Origin: Siphonodentalium dalli
Taxonomy: Eukaryota > Mollusca > Scaphopoda > Gadilida > Siphonodentaliidae
Reading direction: 5' to 3'
Assembly: GCA_032622095.1 (NCBI GenBank)
Contig: CP136069.1
Location: 49,088,760 to 49,152,759 of the forward strand
DNA length: 64,000 nt
Made by a program: the position numbers and the translations under genes. How positions within the stretch are numbered: position 1 is the first letter of the stretch; each line of letters opens with the position of its first letter. The notes under the pieces are model-generated. The model searched no databases. It was given only the letters and a program-made list of their open reading frames with translations, and was not told where the DNA came from. This document shows positions 12,390 to 23,568 of the stretch, piece by piece.

Positions 12390-12768
12390 GGCGACACCAA
12401 TTTTTAAGTCTGGTTTACGAACACCTCCTACAACTTTGTTTCCATTTCATGAAATTTTTTTTTATTTTTTTTGTCCCAAAATATTTTACACGCGTACTGA
12501 TTTTCATGTGCTGTCGCATCCGGTTCTGCTTATGATCATTTACAGATCCATATTTTCATGTATTTCATGACAAGATATGTCTTGTTTGGTTTGAACAGAA
12601 TTTCATTCAAAAACATTTTTTCACAATTTTTGTAAAATTTATGTAAAATTCCACGATTTACTTGATATAAATTGGGGGGACAATCTTTTTTATTTTTATT
12701 TTTTTCCCTCCTGCATCTACTTTTTTCTCTCCCCACATCGTAAACCAGACTTAAAAATTGGTGTCGCT
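12390..12768 (-). mobile_element. PIF/Harbinger-like MITE, copy 2
   Basis: This is the same element as 5054-5434 in the opposite orientation. It begins GGCGACACCAATTTTTAAG and ends with the complement. TAA flanks both sides (12387-12389 and 12769-12771). It shares the internal words TTTTCATGTGCTGTCGCATC and TGATCATTTACAGATCC in inverse order. It is non-coding. Confidence 0.65.
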
Positions 12769-13087
12769 TAAATATCATCTGATGGAGTCAAAATCATTGA
12801 ACCGTCACTTATGCATGCACATGTTGTCTTGATGTTGAGTCTGGCTTTCATCATTTTCATTAGTTTTACTGTTAATATCCACCAAAGGTTGAGGTGTTAT
12901 GGAACAACTGTATGGCATCGTATGATTCGTATACTGTTATCTTCCGAGTAAATATGGAGTCTCTAATTCTTTTATCAGTCACGCATCTACTCATCAAATA
13001 GTATAATCCTCAAATATTTGTAGTCCAGGTGATCTCGACTGCACAGTACATGTATAAACATTCATCTGTGCACAGTGTGTTTTAAAT

Positions 13088-13292
13088 TTCTTTGCCGTGT
13101 AACAACTGTTGTCCCAAGTTTCAATGCCTTGTCCTCCTGGTATGTAGGGATTACCAATTTACCATTGCCGTGTTTTAATTTGCAATTTTGATGATGACGC
13201 TCACTAAGCTTGTTGATAATTTTCTTTGTCGTGTAACAACTGTTGTACCAAGTTTCTACGCCGCGTCCTCCTGGTATTTAGGGATTACCGGT
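13088..13292. repeat. 75-bp direct repeat, two copies
   Basis: Copies at about 13088-13165 and 13219-13292 share TTTCTTTGCCGTGTAACAAC, CAAGTTTC and GTCCTCCTGGTAT followed by TAGGGATTACC. The spacing is about 131 bp. No function is apparent. Confidence 0.6.
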
Positions 13293-13542
13293 GCCTTTAA
13301 TAGCGTCAGATGCATCATTGCCAGTTAATGTACATTAGAGTGGAACTGAATTAACAATGTCACATTGACACAGTACTCAGTTAAGACCAGTAAAACAGCA
13401 AAAGTAGTATTATTGTACAGCAGGCTTATCACTATCAGTACTTACTACATGTACTGACCCCTTACTATCGTGGATCAATCTGAATCTGAATGGTTACGCT
13501 GCAGATCCCAATTATGGTAATTTCGCAGCGGGCGAGAGAGTC

Positions 13543-14092
13543 TCAGATCTTTTCCTTCAGCGCACTCTTGAAGGAATCCACAGGCTGTTGTTGTAGGATT
13601 AAGGATTCCTCCAGCTGATTCCAGTCGCATATAGTTCGAACAAATGTGGAATTAGCGAACTGAGCTGACACGTATGGTATAGCCTCGTAGCACTGACTGT
13701 TGTTCCTTTAAATTAGGTGCCGAGGAATTTGGCTGGTGACGTAGCCTGTCAGAACTTTGCTCTGCGATCTAAGACGCCTTGTTTCGGGTGTAAAGTATTG
13801 ATTAGGCGGTATAGCCGGGACCAATCCACCCACCACCTTACTCATGAATCCCAGCCGATTTATTTTCCGCCGTTTCTGCAATGTTGGTAAATCTAGCTCG
13901 TAGAGGATCTTGGTCATATATCCATCTTCTTTGCTCTTATAGTCTCTTTTAATGAAACGGGCTGCTCTACGCTGGATTCTTTCCAGCTTGTCGATGTGAT
14001 TTTGTTGGTAGGGGTCCCAGATGGTGTCTGCGTAGTCCATGATGATGATCTTCAAACTTCTCAATTCTTCTTCTTCTGGACAGGTGCATTAT
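13543..14092 (-). pseudogene. non-LTR retrotransposon RT 3' end, decayed
   Basis: The minus strand encodes the C-terminal end of a jockey/CR1-like retrotransposon ORF2. The longest uninterrupted piece (14064-13708) has DYADTIWDPY, LERIQRRAARFI and LPTLQKRRKINRLGFMSKVV, the usual post-polymerase block of these elements. After a frameshift near 13720 the protein continues with YEAIPYVSAQFANSTFVRTI, CDWNQLEES and VDSFKSALKEKI, ending at a TGA at 13543-13545. That matches the family's usual C-terminus. The catalytic fingers and palm are absent, so this is a 5'-truncated, frameshifted relic. Confidence 0.8.
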
Positions 14093-14770
14093 GAGCAGGC
14101 CACTGGCACTACATCATGATTGTACCGGTACCACAAATTCAATTTTGAGAAAATATTCTGGTTATGGCCAGGTAGCTGAGGTACTGTTCAATACTATAGT
14201 TGATCCGTTTCGTTATCGCAGCTTAATTCTTACTGTTCCGGGAATTGAAATATTTTTTGTCACATGAAATTCAGTCTTTTTCGATATTTGCGCACATCCA
14301 TGGGGAGAAATCGGCGAATCTTATATATAAATCCACAGTTTATCCGTTTGTAGCCAATACACCATTTCCTTCTGTCAATCCGCGTTGATTCGCGACAAAA
14401 TTAACTCAAAATACCACAAGGAATTATCCGCGCTCCATTTTGAAGAACGATAACTAAAAGTTAAGATTGTAATTTGGCTGCAGAAACGAAACGAAACGAA
14501 TTTTGAAACACAATAATTGTATTCACTAATATTTTCCTGTTGGTATATGGTCTACTATAGTATATGCAATCATTTATTTGAAATAATAAGTATCACTTAG
14601 AGAATAATTCTTACTGATAATTAGAAATCTCTTTATTTTGTATCCCTTTAATATTAAATAATGGCCCTGAAAATTGTCTGTTTGTCAGTTTAATGTTCAC
14701 TAATTATAGCTAGGCTGTTAGATAAAGTATGATATTGCTTCATTTGTCCGGGGTAGTGTATTGTCATACT
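14093..14770. other. no gene recognised
   Basis: AT-rich spacer between the RT relic and the 45-bp array. I see no supported feature. Confidence 0.4.
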
Positions 14771-14774
14771 GTCA

Positions 14775-16570
14775 TAATAAACTTCAAGTAATAAGGTAAC
14801 TACTCGTCAATGATGCTTGAATACATAAATGATTAATAAGGTAACAACTACCCGCCAATGATCGACGTCTTAATATAGAAAGGTTTTATAAGGTAACTAA
14901 CTACACGGCAATGATACTTATTATAGAAGGTTAATAATTTAACTTCTTGTCAATGATGCTTTAATATAGAAAGGGTTAATAAGGTAACTACCCGTCAATA
15001 ATGCTTTAGTGTAGAAATGGTTTCTAAGGTAACTACATGTCAATGATGCTTTAATAAAGAAAGGGTTAATAAGATAAAGTTCTACACGTCAATGATGCTT
15101 AAATATAGAAAGGGCTAATAGGGTAACTACACGTCAATGGTGTTTTAATATAGAAAGGGTTAATATGGTAATTACACGCCAATGGTGCTTTAATATAGAA
15201 AGGGTTAATATGGTAACTACCGTCCATGATGCTTTAATATATAACTGGCTACTATGATAACTACATGTCAATGATGCTTTATTGTAGAAAGGGTTAATAA
15301 TGTAACTAATCACCAATGATACTCATTATAAAAAGGGTTAATAAGGTAACTGCCTGTCAATTATTGCTTCAACGTAGAAAGGGTTAATAAGGTAATTACA
15401 CGCCAATGGTGCTTTAATATAGAAAGGGTTAATATGGTAACTATCAGTCAATGATGCTTTAATATAGAAAGTGTTATAATATGGTAACTGCACGTCAATG
15501 ATGCTTTGATACAAAAATGGTTAATAAGGTAATTACCCGTCAATGGCGCTTTAATATAGAAATGGTTTATAATGTAACTACTCACCAATGATACTTAGTA
15601 TAGAAAGGGTTGTTTAATGTAACTACCTGTCAATTAATGCTTTAATATAGAAAAGGTTAATAAGGTAACTACACGCCAATGATACTTAGTATAGAAAGGG
15701 TTGGTAAGGTAACTACACGACAATGATACTTTAGTATATAGAGGGTTAATTAGGCAACTACCCGTCAACGATGCTTTAATATAGAAAGGGTTAACAACTA
15801 CATGTCAATGCTGCTTTAATACAGAAATGGTTAATAAGGTAACTTCACGTCAATGATGCTTTAATATAGAAAGGGTTAATACTGTAACTACTCACCAATG
15901 ATACTTAGTATAGAACGGGTTAATAAGATAACTACCCAGCAATAATGATGCTTTAATATAGAGAGGGTTATAATAAGGTAACTACACGTCAATGATGCTT
16001 TAATACATAAATGGTTAATAAGGTAACTACCCGCCAATGGCGCTTTAATATAGAAAGGGTTAATAATGCAACTACTCACCAATGATACTTAGTATAGAAA
16101 GGGTTAATAAGGTAACTACCTGTCAATTAATGCTTTAATATAGAAAGGGTTAATAAGGCAACTACACGCCAACGGTACTTAGTATAGAAAGGGTTAATAA
16201 GGTAACTATATACGACAATGATACTTTGGTATATACACAGTTAAGGAGCCAACTACCCGCCAATGATGCTATACTATAGAAAGGGTTAACATTGTAACTA
16301 CACATCAATGATATTTTAATATAGAAAGGGTTAATAAGGTAACTACGCGTCAATGATGCTTTAATAAAGAAAGGGTTAATAAGGTAACTTCACATCAATG
16401 GTGCTTTAATATAGAAAGGGTTAATAATGTAACTACTCACCAATGTTACTTAGTATAGAAAGGGTTAATAAGGTAACTACCTGTCAATTAATGATTTAAT
16501 ATAGAATGGTTAATAAGGTAACTACACGCCAATGGTGCTGTAATATAGAAAGGGTTAATAAGGTGACTTC
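14775..16570. repeat. 45-bp tandem array (~40 degenerate units)
   Basis: The repeated unit contains CTTTAATATAGAAAGGGTTA, then ATAAGGTAACTAC, then ACGTCAATGATG. The period is about 45 bp with small indels. Units vary at a few positions (ACGCCAATGGTG, CTCACCAATGATAC and so on), and some variant types recur in the same order, suggesting segmental duplication within the array. Short frames seen here are repeat artefacts. Confidence 0.85.
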
Positions 16571-16589
16571 AATGCAGATTATACAGTTT

Positions 16590-16895
16590 AACAAAATACC
16601 ACAGGTGTATATATCCGGGTGAACACTGTAGTAAATACCTGGGCGAAACCCTGGTGTAAATACCTGGGTGTAAATACCTGGTGTAAATACCTGGGTGTAA
16701 ATCCGTAAAAACCCGGGTAAACTGGGGTTTATACCTAACATATATAGAAAACACCTGGGTAAATCTATATAAATCCCTGATTTACCTGGGTGTAACCTGG
16801 GTGTGACCTGGGTGGAACCAGGGTAAAACCTATATGTACCGGGGTATACCTAGGTAAACACCAAGATTTACCCAGGTACATTTTTATATGGGCTG
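16590..16895. repeat. CCTGGGTG minisatellite, second locus
   Basis: It repeats words such as CCTGGGTGTAAATACC and ACCTGGGTGTGACCTGGG. It ends with GGTACATTTTTATATGGG, the inverse of the word that opens the block at 2.66 kb. This suggests a mobile or exchangeable repeat family whose ends carry this motif. Confidence 0.75.
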
Positions 16896-19532
16896 CTAAA
16901 ACGAAAACTGTGCTTACAAGTGACTGGACAATTTCACGCCTTACATGTTACCAAAAGGTATGCCATTAAGATATTTGACTTTTACATGTACATAAATTTG
17001 AGTTTTAACTGTGAAACATGTAGCTTTGTTCTTTTTATGGCTTAAAAGGGCATGCCGATTCATGTTTTAGAATAGTCGAAATTAGTATTACTCATAACTG
17101 AATAGTGATGGGTTGGCTTATCAGCTATTACTAGTATAGTTTTGTATTTACAGCCATATTTATACAGTAGTTAGTGAAAGGCGAACACATTACGCGTGCG
17201 CAGCCTTTTTCGGATTAAATTCTACGAAGCAGATAACAAGCTTGATCCTCTGCAAACTGCAAAGTTTCATAAGTATTGTCTATCACTTTATGCATTGAGG
17301 ATTTACATTTCATCAAAACTATGATCGTAACATAAGAACTAAAATGTATTTTTCAGTTACGAAAAATACTAGTTTCGACCATTCAAAAACATATGAATCG
17401 TAATGCCTACCGGGAAATCATATTGTCACCATGGGAACCTGGCTAATTCTATGGTAAATTAGCAAATTAAGAGCAAAAAAATGGTGTTGACCAATGAAAA
17501 ATACCATTGGTCTGACCTTTATTAGTTACGGTCTGCCAGTTACTTAAACGGTTTTATACCGTGGAACATGCTACGGCCTGACCGTATGTTTAACGGTCAA
17601 ATGTTGGCAGCGATGTTGCGCGGTCTCAGACCGTTAAAACGACGGTATTTTTTCTAACAGTGTATGAGCAATCGGCTACTCAATTGCGTTGCATAATTTT
17701 AGAGACTTATGCTGGTTTACACTCTCAAAATATGAGAAAGGAATTGTTAGATTCATGGACAAATTTACAAATGCAAAATCGCAAGTTTAGACAAATATGA
17801 TCTGACATAAAATGTGTTTTTGTTTTTGTTGCAAATATAGCCAATTTAACACTGGCGCAGATATCAAAATTAACTTCAAGAAAGATGGCGTCATAATTCT
17901 TAATGAATAAACGACCTGATCAGTCGCTGCTTGGTATGAACCGATATGCTAATAATTATTTGATTGACATATTTCGATCCATTCTTGATTGTGATTTATA
18001 GCCAGTAATCTCCAGCCTTGAGATCAAACCTAATATGACCTTTATCACGTTGAGCTGATCGAAATAGCTCGAAATCCCTACTAATTCTTCATATCTAAAA
18101 ATAGCTTTTTAAAGTCGTAAAATTTATCTTCTCGGAAGAAAACACGGTTCGCTCATTTTATTCGACGCGGAAAATTAAACGGACATGACTCATTCGACCT
18201 TCCAGATTATTGAAGGAGATATACGATAGGTTTATTGACAAATACACGAAATATTGATACGTATGCCAGCTTTATACGCTCTGAAAAATATTGTTCATGG
18301 TCACATCATTTTCCAGCTGTGTTCAACTGTTCGCACATAAGTGAAACAAACGCTCTTTGTTTCTATGGATCAAAAATAAACTAACACGGACCGCTCTGTT
18401 TTGTTACATGCCGTGCAAATTGCATTTATTTTGTTTGGGACCCAAACATCGTATTCAAAGTCACTTTGTGTATGACTTCAATGCATTTCTCTGAGACAGT
18501 ATACATACTCCTCGTAGAAAGCTTTAAGGTAATGCAAATGTTATCAATGTATTTCGATATCGCGACAACTTCCAAAACAATCAGTATAGGTGTGTTTTGG
18601 TGCGCAAACCGCCAAGTGACTTTAAAGAGCGTCACACAGTTGATATAATAAAGAGCGTTAAGTGTACCCCTAATGTGCGAACAATTACATTACGCTATAC
18701 TGATACATATAATGAGTTTGGTATTTGTTGTTTCGGATTATATTGAATCAATGTATTATTATTTCGTGTATTTACCGATATATCGTGATCAACGGAATGT
18801 GACTAAAAAAACAAGTTACTATGTCAAATTTAATGCCTGTATACGGCTGTCCTAAATATCTATTCAGGGTTCCAGACCTCAGGTTGCATCAACTAAATTA
18901 TATTTTGATATCACTGTTCGAACTGTTTCACTGCAGACAAATTTGAAACCAAGTGCGGCCTACATTTCAGACTTAAAAATGCAAAAAACTTCACAAAATA
19001 TATTATTGGTGTCGAAACTATTAAATGGACTAAATTAATTAAAACACGATTCAATATCAGACAAGATAGTGCCGGGTGGCTCTTCTCCTATTCAAAAATT
19101 GTAGTCTGATACCGGAATACAAAAAATAAACATGTTTAGTGAAAATTGGCTTGGAATCATGAATCTTTAAATGCAATTACTTCTTTCTTTATGATCGAGT
19201 TTCCAAAATCCGCTGTTTTATAGGTTCATATTTCCTGCCACTGGATTACCGACCATGTCATTTCCTTCAAATGTTAATGAAGTTAACAGCTGCTCAAGTT
19301 CCCGCACATAAGCGAGACATACACTCTTTATTTTCTCCATATCGAGAGACGGGAAACAACTTTATCTTTATAGTCCATATGTATGCTGAAGATATAGGGG
19401 TCTGCGGTGATGCGATGTGTTTTATGACTTTAATTGGTCTTTCCGTGGTATAAAAGTCCGTATTCAAGTTCGTTTTAATTGCTTGCCATACCTATTTTCA
19501 ATATATTTTAATCCCCGAAAACGACCTGAACT
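16896..19532. other. no gene recognised; diverged duplications
   Basis: No exon of a known family was found. Segments near 18300-18360 and 19280-19345 are diverged direct copies sharing CGCACATAAGTGAAAC-like and CTCTTT words, and a second match follows about 100 bp downstream of each. Around 17500-17660, ACGGTCTG/CAGACCGT words form imperfect inverted pairs. Confidence 0.35.
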
Positions 19533-19747
19533 TTAACCCTTTCAGTGCCAAGACCGATTTTTGTCTCAACCCATATTTCCTTGATCATTTTTCAAATTTA
19601 TTGATTATAATAATGTGATACATTGATGGAAAGGGCTCTTAGAGCTCTTTCCATCAATGTATCACATTATTATAATCAATAAATTTGAAAAATGATCAAG
19701 GAAATATGGGTTGATACAAAAATCGGACTTGGCACTGAAAGGGTTAA
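19533..19747. repeat. 215-bp near-perfect palindrome
   Basis: The arms run from TTAACCCTTTCAGTGCCAAG to the complementary CTTGGCACTGAAAGGGTTAA, with the centre near 19640 (GGGCTCTTAGAGCTCTTTCC). Only a few mismatches separate the arms, which suggests a recent foldback insertion or gene-conversion upkeep. TTAACCCTTT termini also occur at 55263-55663. Confidence 0.8.
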
Positions 19748-19774
19748 GCAAAAAAGCGAACATTGGTATAGGTG

Positions 19775-20120
19775 GCTTCAATTTAAGTTACGCAATTGAG
19801 TTATTGTCCATAAAACACTCAGGGTGATGCTGAATAGAACGCGCACGAGAATCGACTGACTCAACTCCCACATGATGTGGCGTCGACATTGAGGACTGAT
19901 TACATGTACTATATATCATAATTATGCGAAAGTTGAGGATTCAAACCGACTCGTGCCTTTAATTTAATATGTGTGCAAACAACGTAGATTGATTGCCTAT
20001 ATGCACTACTCTGGCTGGTGTAACGAGACTCCGTTGAGACTCTTCTCTCACATGTATCGCCTATATTAAATACGGAGAGTATACATGTAATACATATCAC
20101 ATGCAAACTATGAGGTTTCA
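19775..20120 (-). pseudogene. decayed tandem copies of the dioxygenase exon 3' end
   Basis: The segment at about 19955-20100 aligns with 20130-20280, the 3' end of the dioxygenase exon and its intron start. Shared minus-strand words include GGCGATACA followed by GTGAGA at the splice donor. The translated match is HVICITCILSVFNIGDT against the real exon's YSIYYMHSVPNIGDT. A further partial copy at about 19775-19830 shares the CATAAAACACTCAGG / CATAGAACACTCAGG word. Copies are spaced roughly 180 bp apart and are too diverged to be coding. Confidence 0.55.
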
Positions 20121-20224
20121 CACCAACACGCGTAGCGCCTTTAATTCAACCAACGCAAACAAAGTAGAGTCATTGCCCATAGAACACTCAGGCTCATGTA
20201 TCCAGCCTCGGGGGACGTTCTCAC

Positions 20225-20594
20225 CTGTATCGCCGATATTTGGAACGGAATGCATGTAATAGATAGAATAAGCAAACGGCGACTCCATGAAGCTCCCGTC
20301 GACATGCCAACCCGTCCGTCCCACATTTCTGCATCCCTCACCCTCAACGTTCGATACTCTGAACACGTCCGGGTGTGGAGATTTCGGGTGTTTGTAAAAT
20401 GTCGATTCAAGTTCACCAAACCACGTACTAATCTCGACTTGTCTTTCTCCGCTGACTGGGATCTGGTTTTTGAAAATCAGAATCCTATGTTTGTGCACTA
20501 AAGTCTTAATTGTATCAATACAATCTTCTGTGACCTCTGAACTCAGATCAACCCCTCTAATTTCCACTCCGAGTTTCACCGGTTGGATATCCAT
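20225..20594 (-). CDS. TauD/TfdA-family dioxygenase, one exon (partial gene)
   Basis: The 123-codon frame starting at the ATG at 20594 resembles the N-terminal half of Fe(II)/2-oxoglutarate-dependent TauD/TfdA dioxygenases, which hydroxylate small substrates such as taurine or carnitine precursors. The family-typical opening GVEIRGVDLSS lies at residues 9-19. LVHKHRILIFKNQ is at about 32-44, and GRTGWHVDGSF holds the HxD iron-ligand pair (His97, Asp99). The exon stops after NIGDT at a consensus donor (ACAG|GTGAGA, phase 1). The distal His and the 2-oxoglutarate Arg must lie on further exons that I could not find. The ATG has a favourable context (AAAATGG). An in-frame ATG at 20714 would add 40 residues. 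Because decayed copies lie alongside, the locus could itself be a pseudogene. The substrate cannot be inferred. Confidence 0.7.
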
Positions 20595-20714
20595 TTTCCT
20601 TTGTTTACATTTGTGTGAACTAAACGAAACGAAACGAATAGGTTTGCCGGAATATGTTTTTCTTGACCTTTTAATTCCCACGCTGATGACCTTTAGAAAA
20701 ATACCTCGTACCAT

Positions 20715-21856
20715 TCCAATGTTCTAAATGATTCCACAGATTTGCCGTTTACAAATATAAATACTGGTCCTGATTGCACACGAAATCACATGTACCGTAT
20801 ACTGCCCTGTGGCTGTCTGTGTACGTGACAAAAGCAAGTATCCGTATGGCTAAATAACAGACAACATCTATATCACACAATGTGGGATAACTCTACTTAA
20901 CTTACACCAGTGTAATGTCAAACTGCAAACTACATGGTATAGAGTTCTCTTCGTCGCCACACCAGATCGACAAACATGAGGCGGGTGAGTCGCGGGGAGG
21001 GCCCGGGGGGCAGTGCGCACGTACCCCAATGGCCTAATCCAGTATAGATACCTTGTGAGTTGTATACTAGTAATAGCTAGTATAATACAATTTTCAAATT
21101 TTGAGTCTTGTTTGCCTCCAATTTTGACTGCCAAAATCAACCAAATTGCACCATATTAAACCTATAAAAAAAATTTAATTGCCCCACGATTACCCCCCCC
21201 CCCCAACATCCCTGGGAAGAAAACTAAGTTACCCCCCCCCCCCCCATTTCCCCATTTCGCATTAGTATTGGTTGGAGAATCAATATATAATTTAATCTCT
21301 ACATTTTCGTTCTGACATTTCCGATTATCGGCAAGCAATATTAGCCATCGCATGAGGGGAGCTGCGCTGGTGCAGCATTAAATATGTGCCAGTGCATTCT
21401 CTTATATATTCTAGTCTAGTCCATATAATTATGTATGACATACTCGCATATATACGAGAGTGTATTGGTACAGGGCTTTCGCGAAATTTCTGGAAACTCC
21501 AGTAAAGAAAGGGTTAGAAATAACAAGAAATTATGGCATTGAAATCCATGTAAAAAAGGACGACCGTGCAGTCACGACGTACCTGCACTATACTCAGACT
21601 AATATGTGTTGACTTATATGAACGTCAAGATTTAATTAACTATAAATACTTCTTATAACGAATTACGTACACGAAGTTGGTTGCTTGTGGTAGGGGGATT
21701 GGGTCTGTACCTCATAATTATCATACTGTACTCATACATGTATCTTCCAGCCTTTCGATCGTGGCTCCCCGGGGCCATTTTTTTGACTGGCACATTATGC
21801 CCATTCTCAATTTGGATGAAATATTAGTGGTACTCGCCGGGAAAATTGGGAACATG
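20715..21856. other. spacer with two C-runs
   Basis: Two cytosine runs of about 13-14 bases lie at roughly 21193-21206 and 21232-21245. At 21363-21480 a decayed copy of the CCAATGCATTCTCTTATAT hairpin family is recognisable (GCTGGTGCAGCATTAAAT, GTGCATTCTCTTATATAT). No gene is recognised. Confidence 0.5.
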
Positions 21857-22792
21857 TCTCTATTCCGAAGGTTCGCTATTCCGAAGGTTCACTAATCCGA
21901 AGGTTCACTAATCCGAATGTTCACTATTCCGAAGGTTCACTATTCCGAAGGTTCGCTATTTCGAAGGTTTTTGTTATTTTAAAAGTTAATTCTATATTCT
22001 AAAGTATTGAGAGGGTTCTTTAGTACGAAGACTCTTTTTATGAAGGAAATAACTTAAAACATTAAAAAAATAAATGTGATTTTTGTTTTCGTGGGTTTCC
22101 TTGAGATTTAACCCGAGATTTAACCCTTTGGCGAGTAGAACGACATATATGTCGTCTATCGGCTGAGGACTAAAACGACATATATGTCGTCTATCGGCTG
22201 AGGACTAAAACGACATATATGTCGTTTTAGGAAGTGTTATTTTACGTAGACATAACTTCAATAAATCATCTGATTTATAAATGATTTACATAGGAGTTAT
22301 TTTGATTAATATAATGTCCCAAATGCTAAAGGCGGACTATAACAGTGGGGCTCTTACGGCCAATCAATACTGGAGCGCTATAACTTACTGTATAGCAGAA
22401 TAACAGAAGACCTAACTGCAATTCTGACTTTGTATTGATTTTAATGTTGATGTTTCTTTCAAGTACAGATTGCCAGTTCGGGTAGAATGCATCTCTAACT
22501 CGTAGTTTATTTCAGTCATTGTGTTTTCAACTTTCTATAATATTAAAATGATAAACTGATACTGTCTTCTTGCTATTAATAACCGACATCTGGGACAAAT
22601 TAGATATTAGATTGGGGTGTATAAATGTACGGGGGCGCAAATTTTGATTCATTTCTGGCTAAAAACTCCCATAATAGAAAACCTTCGGAATAGCGAACCT
22701 TCGGAATAGTGAACCTTCGGATTAGTGAACCTTCGGATTAGTGAACCTTCGGATTAGTGAACCTTCGGAATAACGAACCTTCGGAATAGAGA
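21857..22792. mobile_element. foldback element with 16-bp tandem arms
   Basis: The left arm (about 21857-21972) is roughly seven copies of a 16-bp unit ATTCCGAAGGTTCACT. The right arm (about 22679-22792) is the same unit in reverse complement (GTGAACCTTCGGAATA). Terminal inverted repeats made of short tandem units recall Drosophila FB elements. The ~700-bp core has no transposase, but it contains the three-copy ACGACATATATGTCGT repeat annotated separately. Confidence 0.75.
22138..22230. repeat. 35-bp tandem repeat of a 16-bp palindrome
   Basis: The perfect palindrome ACGACATATATGTCGT occurs three times, separated by CTATCGGCTGAGGACTAAA. Each copy could bind a dimeric protein or form a small cruciform. 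It lies inside the foldback element. Confidence 0.8.
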
Positions 22793-23103
22793 ACCCTACC
22801 CGTACTCGCCTCCACAACCCTTGGCCTAGGTTGGAAATTGGGGTTATTATGAGTGAGAACTTGGATTTACCCCCTCATAATTTGGGTTGTTTGTTTCAAA
22901 TCACAACACAAATCATTAGAATATAAGTAAGGAAGAACATTCAATTCCCAAGAAAATGTTTTGTTTGTAGGCCTACCTGTACAAATTATATAGTGATTTT
23001 ATAGGTTGGGATTTGATCAGTTTGATTACAATTGCATGGATCTACATTTATACCAGTGCCTGCTTTGTGTGCTTTGTCGCGTCCCTGTCAAAACGTCAAT
23101 AAC

Positions 23104-23165
23104 TTTCGCGGGAAAATGCGCGTGCCAATATGACGTCGCTTTGGATACAACATATGACGTAACCT
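23104..23165. promoter_or_regulatory. E2F-like and CRE-like motif cluster
   Basis: TTTCGCGGGAAAA at 23104-23116 matches the E2F consensus. TGACGTCG (23131-23138) and TGACGTAA (near 23155) resemble CRE/ATF sites. This locally CG-richer stretch may be a promoter, but no adjacent gene start could be shown. The nearest minus-strand gene piece starts at 20.6 kb. Confidence 0.3.
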
Positions 23166-23485
23166 AACAGTTTACGTGAACATGCTTCTACTAATTTACT
23201 AAACTAAAGAAAAGTTTCTTTAGTTATATAATAAACGTTCAAGATATTTACGATATGAATTATGTTGTTTTCGCGAGGTGGCTAAGGAAAATTTGCTGTT
23301 TTACGTATATTTCCGACATTTCCCGAATGTCACAGCAACCCGAGTCCGGTCGACAATATTTATGATTTAAGTCATGATTATTGTTCAAAGAATAAACCAT
23401 ATAATGCCTTAACGCAATGAATACTGTTATGTTGGCTATATGAAAAGTAACATTTTGTAGTTTGAATTTAATTGCAATGACGTTT

Positions 23486-23541
23486 CAAGATGGCGGCCCC
23501 TCAAATCCAAGATGGCGGCACTCCTAATTCAAGATGGCGGC
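23486..23541 (+). promoter_or_regulatory. three tandem YY1-like sites
   Basis: The word CAAGATGGCGGC occurs at 23486-23497, 23508-23519 and 23530-23541, exactly 22 bp apart. It matches the YY1 consensus (AAGATGGCGGC), known from animal promoters and retrotransposon 5' ends. The 22-bp tandem duplication is plain in the sequence. Its regulatory role is inference. Confidence 0.5.
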
Positions 23542-23568
23542 ACCCATGTTCGAAAGCGAACTTAGTAT

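Noticed and set aside
20196-20727. Plus-strand frames of 85-101 codons
   Set aside because: They are antisense to the dioxygenase exon, which has the conserved motifs and splice donor.
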